The notes beneath the pieces are model-generated. The model searched no databases and was not told the DNA's origin. It saw only the letters and a program-made list of their open reading frames with translations. This document shows positions 10,281-20,655 of a DNA stretch of 64,000 nt, one piece after another. Made by a program: the position numbers and the translations under genes. Positions within the stretch are counted from its first letter, which is position 1; each line of letters begins with the position of its first letter. Origin of the DNA: Tepidimonas taiwanensis (GTDB lineage: Bacteria; Pseudomonadota; Gammaproteobacteria; Burkholderiales; Burkholderiaceae_C); NCBI RefSeq assembly GCF_020162115.1, contig NZ_CP083911.1, positions 2,480,001 through 2,544,000 of the forward strand, given 5' to 3'.

Positions 10281-10774
10281 ACCCCTGCCCCGCCTGGACC
10301 CAGTGGCCGCGCCGCGTCATCGCCGGGTTCGAACGCATTCCGCACAGCGCCATCGCGCTGCTGGCGCGGTTTTCGATCGCGGCCGTGTTTTGGAAATCGG
10401 GCCAGACCAAGATCGAAGGGCTGGCCATCGACCTCATCGATGGGCAGTGGCAGCTCGGTTGGCCCCGTCTGTCCGACAGTGCGGTGGAGCTGTTTCGCAG
10501 CGAGTACCGGCTGCCCCTGCTGCCGCCGGAGCTGGCGGCCTACCTGGCGGCCTTTGCCGAACACCTGTTCCCGTTGCTGCTGTTGATCGGGCTGGCCACG
10601 CGGTTTTCCGCCCTGGCGCTGCTCGGGATGACCGCGGTGATCCAGTTTCTCGTCTACCCCGGTGCCTACCCGACGCACGGCACCTGGGCGGCGGTGTTGC
10701 TGTACCTGATGGTGCACGGGCCGGGGACGGTCTCGATCGATCACCTGATCGCGCGCCGCTGCCGTCACGGTTGA
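10277..10774 (+). CDS. DoxX family inner-membrane protein
   Basis: Membrane protein of 165 residues with about four helices and the DoxX family opening ALLARFSIAAVFWKSGQTKIEG. Later segments include LPPELAAYLAAFAEHLFPLLLLIGLATRFSAL and TAVIQFLVYPGAY. It is the last gene of the bufferin operon, coupled by ATGA to the DUF2063 gene. DoxX proteins recur in DUF692/DUF2063/DUF2282 clusters; an accessory redox or membrane role is assumed but not proven. Confidence 0.9.
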   Translation: MNPCPAWTQWPRRVIAGFERIPHSAIALLARFSIAAVFWKSGQTKIEGLAIDLIDGQWQLGWPRLSDSAVELFRSEYRLPLLPPELAAYLAAFAEHLFPLLLLIGLATRFSALALLGMTAVIQFLVYPGAYPTHGTWAAVLLYLMVHGPGTVSIDHLIARRCRHG

Positions 10775-10947
10775 GCCAGCCCACGCTAGCGCAGTGCTTC
10801 GATCACACCGCCGTGCGGTGGACGAACGCGCCCCTGCCAAACAACACCCCTGCACGTGCAAGCTGCTGACGGCGCTCGACGCCATCGCCAAGCGCAGCAC
10901 CCGATGGAACCCCGCGCTTCATCACACCGGACCGCGCAGACGGCTGT

Positions 10948-11184
10948 TCAACGTGGGGCCGACGGCGTCTCCCCACCCGTCGCGGCGGCGGCGCGCTCAT
11001 CCTGCCCTTGCGCATAGGCGCGCGCGATGCGGCGCAGCGCGCCCATCTGGTCGCGAAAATTGCGGCAACCCGCACACATCATCACGTGAAAACGCAGCGG
11101 CAGGGTTTCCCCCAGCGCCAGCTCGCGCTCGAGCGCTTCGGACATCAGGCGCGTGGCCTCCACGCAGTTGAGCATGGGCTTCAT
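10948..11184 (-). CDS. Zinc-type anti-sigma factor (small ZAS protein)
   Basis: Small 78-residue protein with an N-terminal Cys (MKPMLNCVEATRLMSEALER) and the HxxxCxxC zinc motif HVMMCAGC (about 33-40), as in cytoplasmic zinc-binding anti-sigma factors. No membrane segment is visible, so it is probably a soluble sensor. The ATG at 11184 overlaps the sigma-factor stop (ATGA), the standard sigma/anti-sigma coupling. It would hold the ECF factor inactive until metal or thiol stress disrupts the zinc site. Confidence 0.85.
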   Translation of the reverse strand: MKPMLNCVEATRLMSEALERELALGETLPLRFHVMMCAGCRNFRDQMGALRRIARAYAQGQDERAAAATGGETPSAPR

Positions 11185-11774
11185 CGGGGGTCTCCCGCAA
11201 ACCAGTGGTTTTCCAGGCATTCGCGCAGGCGCAGCCGGGCGCGGTGCAGCATGACGTGGAGGTTGCTGACGGTCAGGCCCACGCTGGCACAGATCTCCGG
11301 CGTTTCCAGCTCCAGAAATTCGCGCATCATGAACACGCGCGCCTGCTTGGGCGGCAGGTGCGCAAGGCACGCGTCGAACACCCGCCAGAACTGTGCGTCG
11401 TGCAACGCCCCTTCCGGATCGGCCCAGTGCTGAGGGCGCTCGTCGGCCTCCCAATAACCACGCCGGTCGAACAGCTCGTGCAGATCCTCATCGTCTTCGT
11501 CCGCGAAAGCCAGGCTGCCCACGTTGACGCTGCGCTGGCGCCGCCGCAGCTCGTCGGCGATCTTGTTTTTGAGAATCGCAAACACCCAGGTCTTGAACGC
11601 GGCGCGCCCGGCAAAGGAACCCGCGTTTTGCATCGCCCCGATCAGGGCTTCCTGCACCGCGTCTTCGGCGGCGTGGGCGTCGGACAACTGCAAGGTCGCA
11701 AAGTGCAGCATCTGCCGCCGCAGTTCGTCCAGAAATGCACCTTCGAAAGGCACCGACGGCTTTTCAGGAATCAT
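11181..11774 (-). CDS. ECF RNA polymerase sigma factor
   Basis: Alternative sigma factor of 197 residues. Region 2 (LRRQMLHFATLQLSDAHAAE, DAVQEALIGAMQ, FKTWVFAILKNKIADELRRR) and region 4 (LAHLPPKQARVFMMREFLEL, EICASVGLTVSNLHVMLHRA) are clear. An acidic linker (DEDDEDLHEL) separates them. The family resembles the ECF factors next to DUF692/DoxX clusters. Start choice is uncertain: ATG 11774 is used, but ATG 11798 or GTG 11810 (overlapping the HD-GYP stop as GTGA) would add 8 or 12 residues. The likely targets are the two TGTAAG-N16-CGACC promoters upstream of the bufferin operon and AhpD-like gene. Confidence 0.9.
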   Translation of the reverse strand: MIPEKPSVPFEGAFLDELRRQMLHFATLQLSDAHAAEDAVQEALIGAMQNAGSFAGRAAFKTWVFAILKNKIADELRRRQRSVNVGSLAFADEDDEDLHELFDRRGYWEADERPQHWADPEGALHDAQFWRVFDACLAHLPPKQARVFMMREFLELETPEICASVGLTVSNLHVMLHRARLRLRECLENHWFAGDPR

Positions 11775-11806
11775 TGAGCTGCCCGCATCTTGCCGCATTT
11801 GCCCGA

Positions 11807-12286
11807 TCACCGCGACACCAGCTCGGACACCGGCAGCGCCGCGACGATAGTGTGCACGGTTTGCGCGATCAACGCCTCATCCACCTCCGGCACGAGTTGT
11901 GCGGGTGCGCCCTGGCGGCCCGTGGGCACGGCCCGTAGACCAGCGGGGTCCGGCTGCAGTTCGAATTCGCCCGTGCAGTTGCGGCAATACAGGTGCTCGC
12001 CCGCCTGGTGGTGGCGGCGCAGCACCAGCGTGGGACCGCACATCGGGCAGTTCTGCAGCGGTATGCCCTCATCGCTGTGCCCGATCACGTGATCGAGCGT
12101 CGCGGCGTCCAGGCTGAGCAAGGCGTCGGCCGCGGACGCATCGAACTGGCGCTCCCGCATCATCCGCACCTGCGCCAACGCCTCGTCGCGCGGCATGTCG
12201 GCGCGGTAAGGGCGGTGGCTGGTCATGGCATCGAAGGCGTCGCACACGCCGACGATGCGGGCATCGAGCGGGATGTCATCGCCGCT
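11807..12286 (-). pseudogene. HD-GYP phosphodiesterase, C-terminal fragment (cut by IS110)
   Basis: This piece continues the HD-GYP domain just after the GYP motif: GDDIPLDARIVGVCDAFDAM, then SHRPYRADMPRDEALAQVR. It adds a C-terminal zinc-ribbon-like segment with paired Cys (CPMCGPT and YCRNC). Joining 11807-12286 to 13486-13935 restores one 930-bp frame encoding 309 residues, so the gene was intact before the insertion. An ATG inside the IS end (12298) could start translation of this fragment, giving MKHTSGDD..., but it would lack the HD metal site. Its TGA overlaps a possible GTG start of the ECF sigma gene. Confidence 0.9.
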
Positions 12287-12300
12287 TGTATGTTTCATAC

Positions 12301-13483
<1,183 letters not shown>

Positions 13484-13935
13484 CTCAGACCGCGCGGATA
13501 GCCCCGCCCGTCCGGGCGCTCGTGGTGCAGCCCCACGGCGTTGCGCACCACGGTGGCGAGCGGGTGTCCGGCCAACATGCGCACCCCCATCGTCGGGTGC
13601 GTCTGGATTACCGCGTATTCGTCGGCGCTCAGGGTGCCGGCCTTGCGCAGGATCGCGTCGGGCACGGCCACCTTGCCCAGGTCGTGCAAAAAGCCGCCGA
13701 GGCTGATGCGCGCCACGTCGGCGGGCGGCAGCCCCATCGCTTGGGCGACGAGCCACGCGTAGCGCGACACCCGCCACAAGTGGCCACCGGTGTAGGGGTC
13801 GCGCGCCTCCACCACCCAGGCCATCGTCAGCAGACTGGCCAGCAGCGATTCGGCCGCCGTGCGGCGCGATGCGCCTTCGCGGCCGGCGGGATCTGCCCGG
13901 CTTTCCCCGCCCCACCACTTCGTCACCCAGCTCAT
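13484..13935 (-). pseudogene. HD-GYP phosphodiesterase, N-terminal fragment (cut by IS110)
   Basis: First half of a c-di-GMP phosphodiesterase-type protein. A start at 13935 (MSWVTKWWGGES) has GAGGAGG 6 bases upstream. The HD domain includes GHLWRVSRYAWLVAQAMGL, the metal-binding GGFLHDLGKVAVPDAIL, and HHERPDGRGYPRGLS with the GYP signature. The frame then runs into IS sequence and would end with about a dozen foreign residues (NRLFCQAP...). Its ATG overlaps the stop of the upstream oxidoreductase gene (ATGA). The insertion removes the helices after GYP, so activity is doubtful. Confidence 0.92.
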
Positions 13936-14876
13936 CGGGCCGCCTCCTCTGTGTCGGTCTCCAAGGTGCCGCCCGAAAAGCGGGCGATGAAACGACGATC
14001 GATCGCATCCTTCCAGCGCCAGACCCAGGCACCTTCCGCGCTGAACGGCCCCCACGAGGCGATGGCGTAGCGACGCCCACAGGCCAGTAGGTACAGCGAA
14101 TACCGGCGCGGCCGGTAGACCGCCAGGGCTGCGCTGCGCGGCGGGGCCAGCAGATTGTGCGCCAGAACGGGGCCGGCGTGCACCGCATGTACGCCCGAGC
14201 GCGCCATCGGCACGTCCACCCGGCAACACACGTCACCGGCCGCATAGACGTCGGGATGCGACACGCTGCGGTGATGGGCGTCCACCGCGACGAAGCCGGC
14301 TTCGTCGCAGCGCAGCCCCGCATCCGCCAACCACGCGGGGGGTCGCGCCCCGGTGGCCGCAAGCACCACGTCGGCGTGCACCACCTGGCCGTCTTCCAGC
14401 ATCACCCCGCGTTCGTCGCCCACGGCGCGTTGTGTCAGTATCGCGATATCCGCGCGCTGCAGTTGCCGCACGGCCCGCCGCCGCACCCCGGCGGCGTGGC
14501 CCGGCAATACGCCCGCGGGTCCGGCCACCAGCATGACCTCGGCCTCGGGCGCGTGGCGGCGCAGGGCGTGCCGGGCCGCCAGCGCCAGCTCGAACCCCGC
14601 TGCACCGCCCCCGACGACGCACAGCCGGAACCCCGGTTGCGCACCGGCCTGTGCCAGCAAGCGCGGCCAGGCGGCGATGAAGCGATCCAGCGGCTTGATC
14701 GGCAGCAAGCGCGGCCCGGTGGCCTGCAGCCAGCGAACGTCCGTTTCGCTGCCCACGTCGAGCGAAAGACGCTCGTACGCCAATGTCTGCCCGTCCGAGA
14801 GGTGCACGCGGCGTTGATTCGCGTCCAGTGCCACGACATGGGCGACCACTGTACCCCTGTCGTGCCCCGATTGCAT
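13932..14876 (-). pseudogene. FAD/NAD(P)-dependent oxidoreductase lacking its N-terminal FAD-binding segment
   Basis: The 314-residue frame matches the pyridine nucleotide-disulfide oxidoreductase type often fused or linked to SelD. It has LAYERLSLDVGSETD, LLPIKPLDRFIAAWPRLLA, the NAD-binding CVVGGGAAGFELALAARHAL, VVLAATGARPPAWL and VYAAGDVCC. Homologues begin with a further 70 or so residues holding the first GxGxxG FAD site; nothing like it is found upstream in any frame. The ATG at 14876 has GAGGGG about 8 bases before it, so a shortened protein may be made. It is coupled to the HD-GYP fragment. A truncated, non-functional gene is the best reading. Confidence 0.7.
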
Positions 14877-15044
14877 GTTCAGCCCCTCGATCGACGAAAA
14901 AACCACACCACCGTCTTCTGCTCGTCCCACTCCGTCGCGTCGGATAGGGTATTTCTTACAGGGGCTGCGGCACAATGTCCGTAAGAACGACCCCGCGTTG
15001 GGCGACTCAGGCGCACGTCCCAGCCAACGTTTGGAGCCCATTCC

Positions 15045-15709
15045 ATGCAAGCACCCCGCATCGGCATCATCGGTGGCAGCGGCCTCTACCAGATGGAGGG
15101 GCTGAAAACCCCAGGAACACCACCTCGACACCCCTTACGGCGCACCGTCGGATGCCATCGTCACCGGCACGGTGCACGGCGTGCCCGTGGCGTTTCTGGC
15201 CCGCCACGGCCGTGGCGCACGTTTCGATGGCGCAGCCCGTCTGCCCGGTACTGGCGGACGTGCTGGCCCAAGCCGTGGCCGCCGTGCCGGCCGAGGGCAC
15301 CGCACGACTGCACCGCGGAGGGGTCTATGTCTGCATCGAAGGGCCGCAGTTTTCCAGTCTGGCGGAATCGCATGGGTACCGCAGCCTGGGGGCCAGCGTC
15401 ATCGGCATGACCAACATGCCCGAAGCCAAGCTGGCGCGCGAGGCACAAATCGCCTACGCCACGCTGGCCATGGTCACCGACTATGACTGCTGGCACCCGC
15501 GCGAAGCACACGTCAACGCGGAGATGGCCATCGGCAACCTGATGAAAAACGCCACCCGCGCGCAACGCATCGCCGCGCACGCCATCGCGCTGGTGGACCG
15601 CTTGCAGCCCCTATCGGCGGCACATGACGCGTTGCGCCAGGCGTTGGTTACACCGCTCGATGCGATGGCACCGGCCGTGCGCGAGCGCATATCCGTGTTG
15701 TTGCGCTGA
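15045..15709 (+). pseudogene. mtnP: 5'-methylthioadenosine phosphorylase, frameshifted and internally deleted
   Basis: Remnant of the methionine-salvage phosphorylase spread over three frames. Frame 1 from 15045 gives MQAPRIGIIGGSGLYQMEGL. From about 15115 a second frame gives [20 protein letters not shown] and [11 protein letters not shown]. From about 15213 a third frame gives [57 protein letters not shown], and [10 protein letters not shown], to 15709. Between RHGRG and AHVS, roughly 60 residues of the usual protein are missing. Two frame changes plus the deletion rule out a sequencing slip. MTA can still be cleaved by mtnN at 19882. Confidence 0.9.
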
Positions 15710-15757
15710 TGACCCCCGATCGCGGGGATCGATGGCCCCCATTCCGCAGGCACTCGC

Positions 15758-17008
15758 ATGGCGCTGGAAACGCTGATCGCATCGAGCTTCGAACCCCCAC
15801 TGGGCAATGAACCACGACGTCGCGCGCTGGTGCTGATGGGCGGCGGCGCACGCACGGCGTACCAGGTGGGCGTGCTGCGCGCGCTGGCCCGTCTGCTGGG
15901 CGAGCGCGCGTTTCCGTTCCAGATCGTGCTGGGCACCTCGGCCGGTGCACTCAACGCGGCGTACCTGGCCAGCCACGCGCGCGACGGCACGGCGGCCTTC
16001 GACCGGCTGGCGGCGTTTTGGTCGCACCTGCGCTCGGACCAGGTGTATCGCCTCGCGGCGTGGCGGCTCGGGCCGCCCAACCTGCTGACCGCGGGGCTGA
16101 CGCTGATGTGGCAGGTGCGGCGTCACCGCGCCCTGCTCGACGCGATGCCGCTCGTGGACACGCTGCACCGCCATTTGGACTTGGGGCGCATCGATGCCGC
16201 GTTGCAGGCCGGCGTGCTCGACGCGGTGGGCGTGACGGCGTCCAGCTATACGAGCGGCGAGCACTGGACGTTTTTCCAGACGCACGACGCGCGACTCGCG
16301 CCGTGGCGACGCCCGGGCCGCCGCGCCGAGGTGCAACCCCTCAGCATCGAACACCTGATGGCGTCGGCGGCGATCCCGTTTCTCTTTCCGGCGGTGCCGC
16401 TGTGGGTGGACGGGCACAAGGAATATTTTGGCGACGGCTCGATGCGCCAGCTCTCGCCGCTGTCGGGCGCGATCCACCTGGGCGCGCGGCAGATCCTCGT
16501 GATCGGCGTGGGCCAGCCGCAACGCGCCGGGCTGACCGCGCGCAGTGGCGGGCCGGAGGAACCCAGCGCCGGCACCATTGCCGGGCACGCGCTCGCCAGC
16601 GTCTTCCACGACACCTTGCAGGCCGACGTGGAGCAGGCGCAACGCGTCAGCCGCACGCTGGCGCAGCTGCCGCCGGCCGTGGCCGCGCTGCTGCCGTACC
16701 GCCCCGTGCAGGTGCTGGCGCTGCAGCCCAGCGCGTCGCTGGACGAGCTGGCCCTCAAACACGTGTCCGAACTGCCGGCTGCGACGCGCGATACGCTGGC
16801 GGGACTGGGTGCGTTGGAAACGCGCCGGCGCGGCACGAGCAGCGCCGCGGCCCTGGCCAGCTACCTGCTGTTCGAGCCGGGCTTCGTGCACGCGCTGATC
16901 CGGCTCGGCGAAGCGGACGCGATGCAGCGCGCGGCGGAGCTGCGCGCATTCTTCGACGACGACGGCGCCGATGCCGGGACGCGCGCGGATGCCCACTCGG
17001 TGCGATAA
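15758..17008 (+). CDS. Patatin-like phospholipase
   Basis: Serine lipid acyl hydrolase of 416 residues with a Ser/Asp dyad. The oxyanion-hole glycine motif is LVLMGGGARTAYQVGVLRAL (about 26-45), the nucleophile elbow is LGTSAGALNAAY, and the catalytic Asp is in GDGSMRQLSPLSGAIHLGA (DG motif). No signal peptide is seen, so it is cytoplasmic or peripheral at the membrane. It stands alone after the mtnP remnant; the upstream region has no strong ribosome site, only GCAGGC. The substrate is unknown. Confidence 0.9.
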   Translation: MALETLIASSFEPPLGNEPRRRALVLMGGGARTAYQVGVLRALARLLGERAFPFQIVLGTSAGALNAAYLASHARDGTAAFDRLAAFWSHLRSDQVYRLAAWRLGPPNLLTAGLTLMWQVRRHRALLDAMPLVDTLHRHLDLGRIDAALQAGVLDAVGVTASSYTSGEHWTFFQTHDARLAPWRRPGRRAEVQPLSIEHLMASAAIPFLFPAVPLWVDGHKEYFGDGSMRQLSPLSGAIHLGARQILVIGVGQPQRAGLTARSGGPEEPSAGTIAGHALASVFHDTLQADVEQAQRVSRTLAQLPPAVAALLPYRPVQVLALQPSASLDELALKHVSELPAATRDTLAGLGALETRRRGTSSAAALASYLLFEPGFVHALIRLGEADAMQRAAELRAFFDDDGADAGTRADAHSVR

Positions 17009-17040
17009 TCAACGACGTTTCCATTCTTGGAGATCCCACC

Positions 17041-17091
17041 GTGGACAGCAGCCCTAGTCGCGTGCTTTCGGTGCCGGATCGCCGCGTCTGA
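17041..17091 (+). CDS. Possible 16-residue leader peptide before corA
   Basis: A GTG at 17041 has TTGGAG 8 bases upstream and opens a 17-codon frame (VDSSPSRVLSVPDRRV, stop at 17089-17091). It ends 108 bases before corA and is followed by GC-rich inverted segments such as CCCC...GGGG (17106-17120 region). It could be a leader peptide or a start remnant of a lost gene. Evidence is only the ribosome site and position. Confidence 0.25.
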   Translation: MDSSPSRVLSVPDRRV

Positions 17092-17199
17092 GGCGCTGCC
17101 CCTTCCCCGCCATTGGGGTACCGGCGTCGGGTCCGGCGGCCGGCGGTCGAAAGCACCCCCGATCACCGTCGCCCCACCCCCGTCAGCCGGAAGCGCCCC

Positions 17200-18186
17200 A
17201 TGCTCAACGTCTTCACGCTCGTCAACGGCCGCCTGTTCCAGGAAGAAATCGACTCCCTGGAAGACCTCGCCCGCTTCAAGCCCATCTGGGTCGACATGGA
17301 GGACCCCACGCCCGAGGAGCGGCGCTGGGTGCGCCAGCACTTCGGCCTGTCGATCCCGGAAGACGCGATGGACGACGACATCGAGGAGTCGGCGCGCTTC
17401 TTCGAGGAGGACAATGGCGAGCTGCACGTGCGCTCGGACTTCCTGATCGCCGACGAGGACGACCCGCGGCACGTGCGCGTGGCCTTCATCCTCAACGACC
17501 GCAACGCCGAGCTGCGCAGCCACGGGGTGCTGTTCTCGATCCACGACGAGGACGTGCCGGTCTTTCGCCTGCTGCGCCTGCGCGCGCGCCGCATGCCGGG
17601 GCTGATCGACGATGCCAAGGACGTGCTGCTCAGCCTCTACGACGCCGACGCCGAATACTGTGCCGACACCATCGAAGAGATTTACGAGGACCTCGAGCGC
17701 ATCAGCGCCAAGGTGCTGTCGGGCCACGTGACCGACGACATCGCGGGCGAGGTGCTGGCGGCGATCGCGCGACACGAGGACATGTCGGGCCGCATCCGGC
17801 GCAACATGATGGACACGCGCCGCGCGGTGAGCTTCCTGATGCGCTCGCGCATGCTCAGTGCCGAGCAGTTCGAGGACGCGCGCCAGATCCTGCGCGATCT
17901 CGACTCGCTCGACAGCCACACGGCGTTTCTGTTCGAGAAGATCAACTTCCTGATGGACGCCACGATCGGCTTCATCAACATCAACCAGAACAAGATCATC
18001 AAGATCTTCTCGGTGGCGTCGGTGGCGCTGCTGCCGCCGACGCTGATCGCGAGCATCTACGGCATGAACTTCGAATACATGCCGGAGCTGTCGCAGAAAT
18101 GGGGCTACCCCGCCGCGCTGCTGCTGATGGTGGCCAGCGCCGTGGGGCCGATGCTGTACTTCCGCAAGCGCGGCTGGCTCAAATAA
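17200..18186 (+). CDS. corA: Magnesium/cobalt transporter CorA
   Basis: Divalent-cation channel of the inner membrane, active as a pentamer. The 328 residues comprise a long acidic cytoplasmic funnel (LNVFTLVNGRLFQEEI, EDPTPEERRWVRQHFGLSIPEDAMDDDIEESARF) and a stalk helix. Two C-terminal helices follow, with the signature YGMNF (GMN) closing the first and a basic end RKRGWLK. ATG 17200 follows GGAAG by about 7 bases. An in-frame extension upstream does not resemble CorA. It is convergent with glpK. Confidence 0.95.
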   Translation: MLNVFTLVNGRLFQEEIDSLEDLARFKPIWVDMEDPTPEERRWVRQHFGLSIPEDAMDDDIEESARFFEEDNGELHVRSDFLIADEDDPRHVRVAFILNDRNAELRSHGVLFSIHDEDVPVFRLLRLRARRMPGLIDDAKDVLLSLYDADAEYCADTIEEIYEDLERISAKVLSGHVTDDIAGEVLAAIARHEDMSGRIRRNMMDTRRAVSFLMRSRMLSAEQFEDARQILRDLDSLDSHTAFLFEKINFLMDATIGFININQNKIIKIFSVASVALLPPTLIASIYGMNFEYMPELSQKWGYPAALLLMVASAVGPMLYFRKRGWLK

Positions 18187-18273
18187 CGGCCTGCCGGAAA
18201 GGAGCGTGTCGCGTCGGCGGGCAACGGGGCGCGGGCGGGTCGGCGCGCACCCGGGCAGCCCCAAGCGGGCCCG

Positions 18274-19767
<1,494 letters not shown>

Positions 19768-19881
19768 GGGGTCTCCCGAGTCGGTGTTGTGGTCGTGTTG
19801 AATCGCTCGCGCGCCGCCCGTGTCACCAGCGGTGCGGCGAGCGGACTCGACGCAGCGTCCGCGCCGGCTGGCGCGGATGGG

Positions 19882-20634
19882 CTACAGCAGACTCAGCGCC
19901 TTGCGCACGATGCGCGCGCTGTAGTGACGCGCCACGTCGCGCATAAAGGCCTGGAAGTCCACGTGCGCCTCGTCGTCGGCGCGGTCGGATATGGTGCGCA
20001 CCGCGGCAAACGGCGTGCCGTAGTCCCAGCACACCTGCGCCACGGCGGCACTTTCCATGTCCACGGCCAGTGCCTCCGGGTGCTCTTCGCGCAGCGTCTG
20101 CGACTCCGCCGCGCTGGTGATGAAGCGGTCACCGCTGATGATGAGCCCGCGGTGCACCGTGGGGCGGTGCAGGCCGAAGGTGCGCAGCGTCTCCTCGCTC
20201 ACCAGCTTGGGCAGCCAGGTGACGGCGTCGCGCGCCGCTTCCTCCAGCACCTGCGCCAGCACGAGGTCGGCGTCGAAGTGCATCTTGCCGGTGCCGGGCA
20301 CCTCCCAGCGCGGAAACAGCGGCGCGGCGCTCAGGTCGTGCTGCAGGTAGCGCGCGCCCACCACGACGTCGCCGACCTCGGCCCCGAGGGCCAGGCCGCC
20401 GGCGACGCCGGTGAACAGGATGTGCTGCGGCGCGAAGCGCTCGTGCAGCACGGTGGCCGTGGTGGCGGCTGCCACCTTGCCAATGCCGCTGAGCACGGCC
20501 ACCACGTCGTGTCCCTGCAAGTGACCCTGCCAGAAGTCGCGCCCCGCGACGGCCACTTTGCGCTCATCCGGCATGAGCTGCAGGATTTCCGACAACTCAT
20601 CATGAAGGGCACTGATGACAGCGACACGAGCCAT
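19882..20634 (-). CDS. mtnN: 5'-methylthioadenosine/S-adenosylhomocysteine nucleosidase
   Basis: Cleaves MTA and SAH to adenine and the thioribose derivative; cytoplasmic. The 250-residue protein shows the purine/MTA nucleosidase pattern: VAVISALHDELSEIL, VVAVLSGIGKVAAATT, FTGVAGGLA, IISGDRFITSAA, AVDMESAAVAQVCWDYG and TISDRAD with the catalytic Asp. It is 21 bases from the fadD stop on the same strand. It matters here because the MTA phosphorylase gene at 15045 is broken: this enzyme would be the MTA-clearing route left in the window. Confidence 0.93.
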   Translation of the reverse strand: MARVAVISALHDELSEILQLMPDERKVAVAGRDFWQGHLQGHDVVAVLSGIGKVAAATTATVLHERFAPQHILFTGVAGGLALGAEVGDVVVGARYLQHDLSAAPLFPRWEVPGTGKMHFDADLVLAQVLEEAARDAVTWLPKLVSEETLRTFGLHRPTVHRGLIISGDRFITSAAESQTLREEHPEALAVDMESAAVAQVCWDYGTPFAAVRTISDRADDEAHVDFQAFMRDVARHYSARIVRKALSLL

Positions 20635-20655
20635 GGCAGAGACTCCGGGACAAGG

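Noticed and set aside
10800..10825. CACCGC-CGT-GCGGTG hairpin after the DoxX gene as a terminator
   Set aside because: Six base pairs without a T-run in GC-rich DNA; could be chance.
12287..12300. GTATG-TTT-CATAC at the IS left tip as a terminal inverted repeat
   Set aside because: No matching repeat exists at the right tip. It is a local hairpin and overlaps the predicted -10 box.
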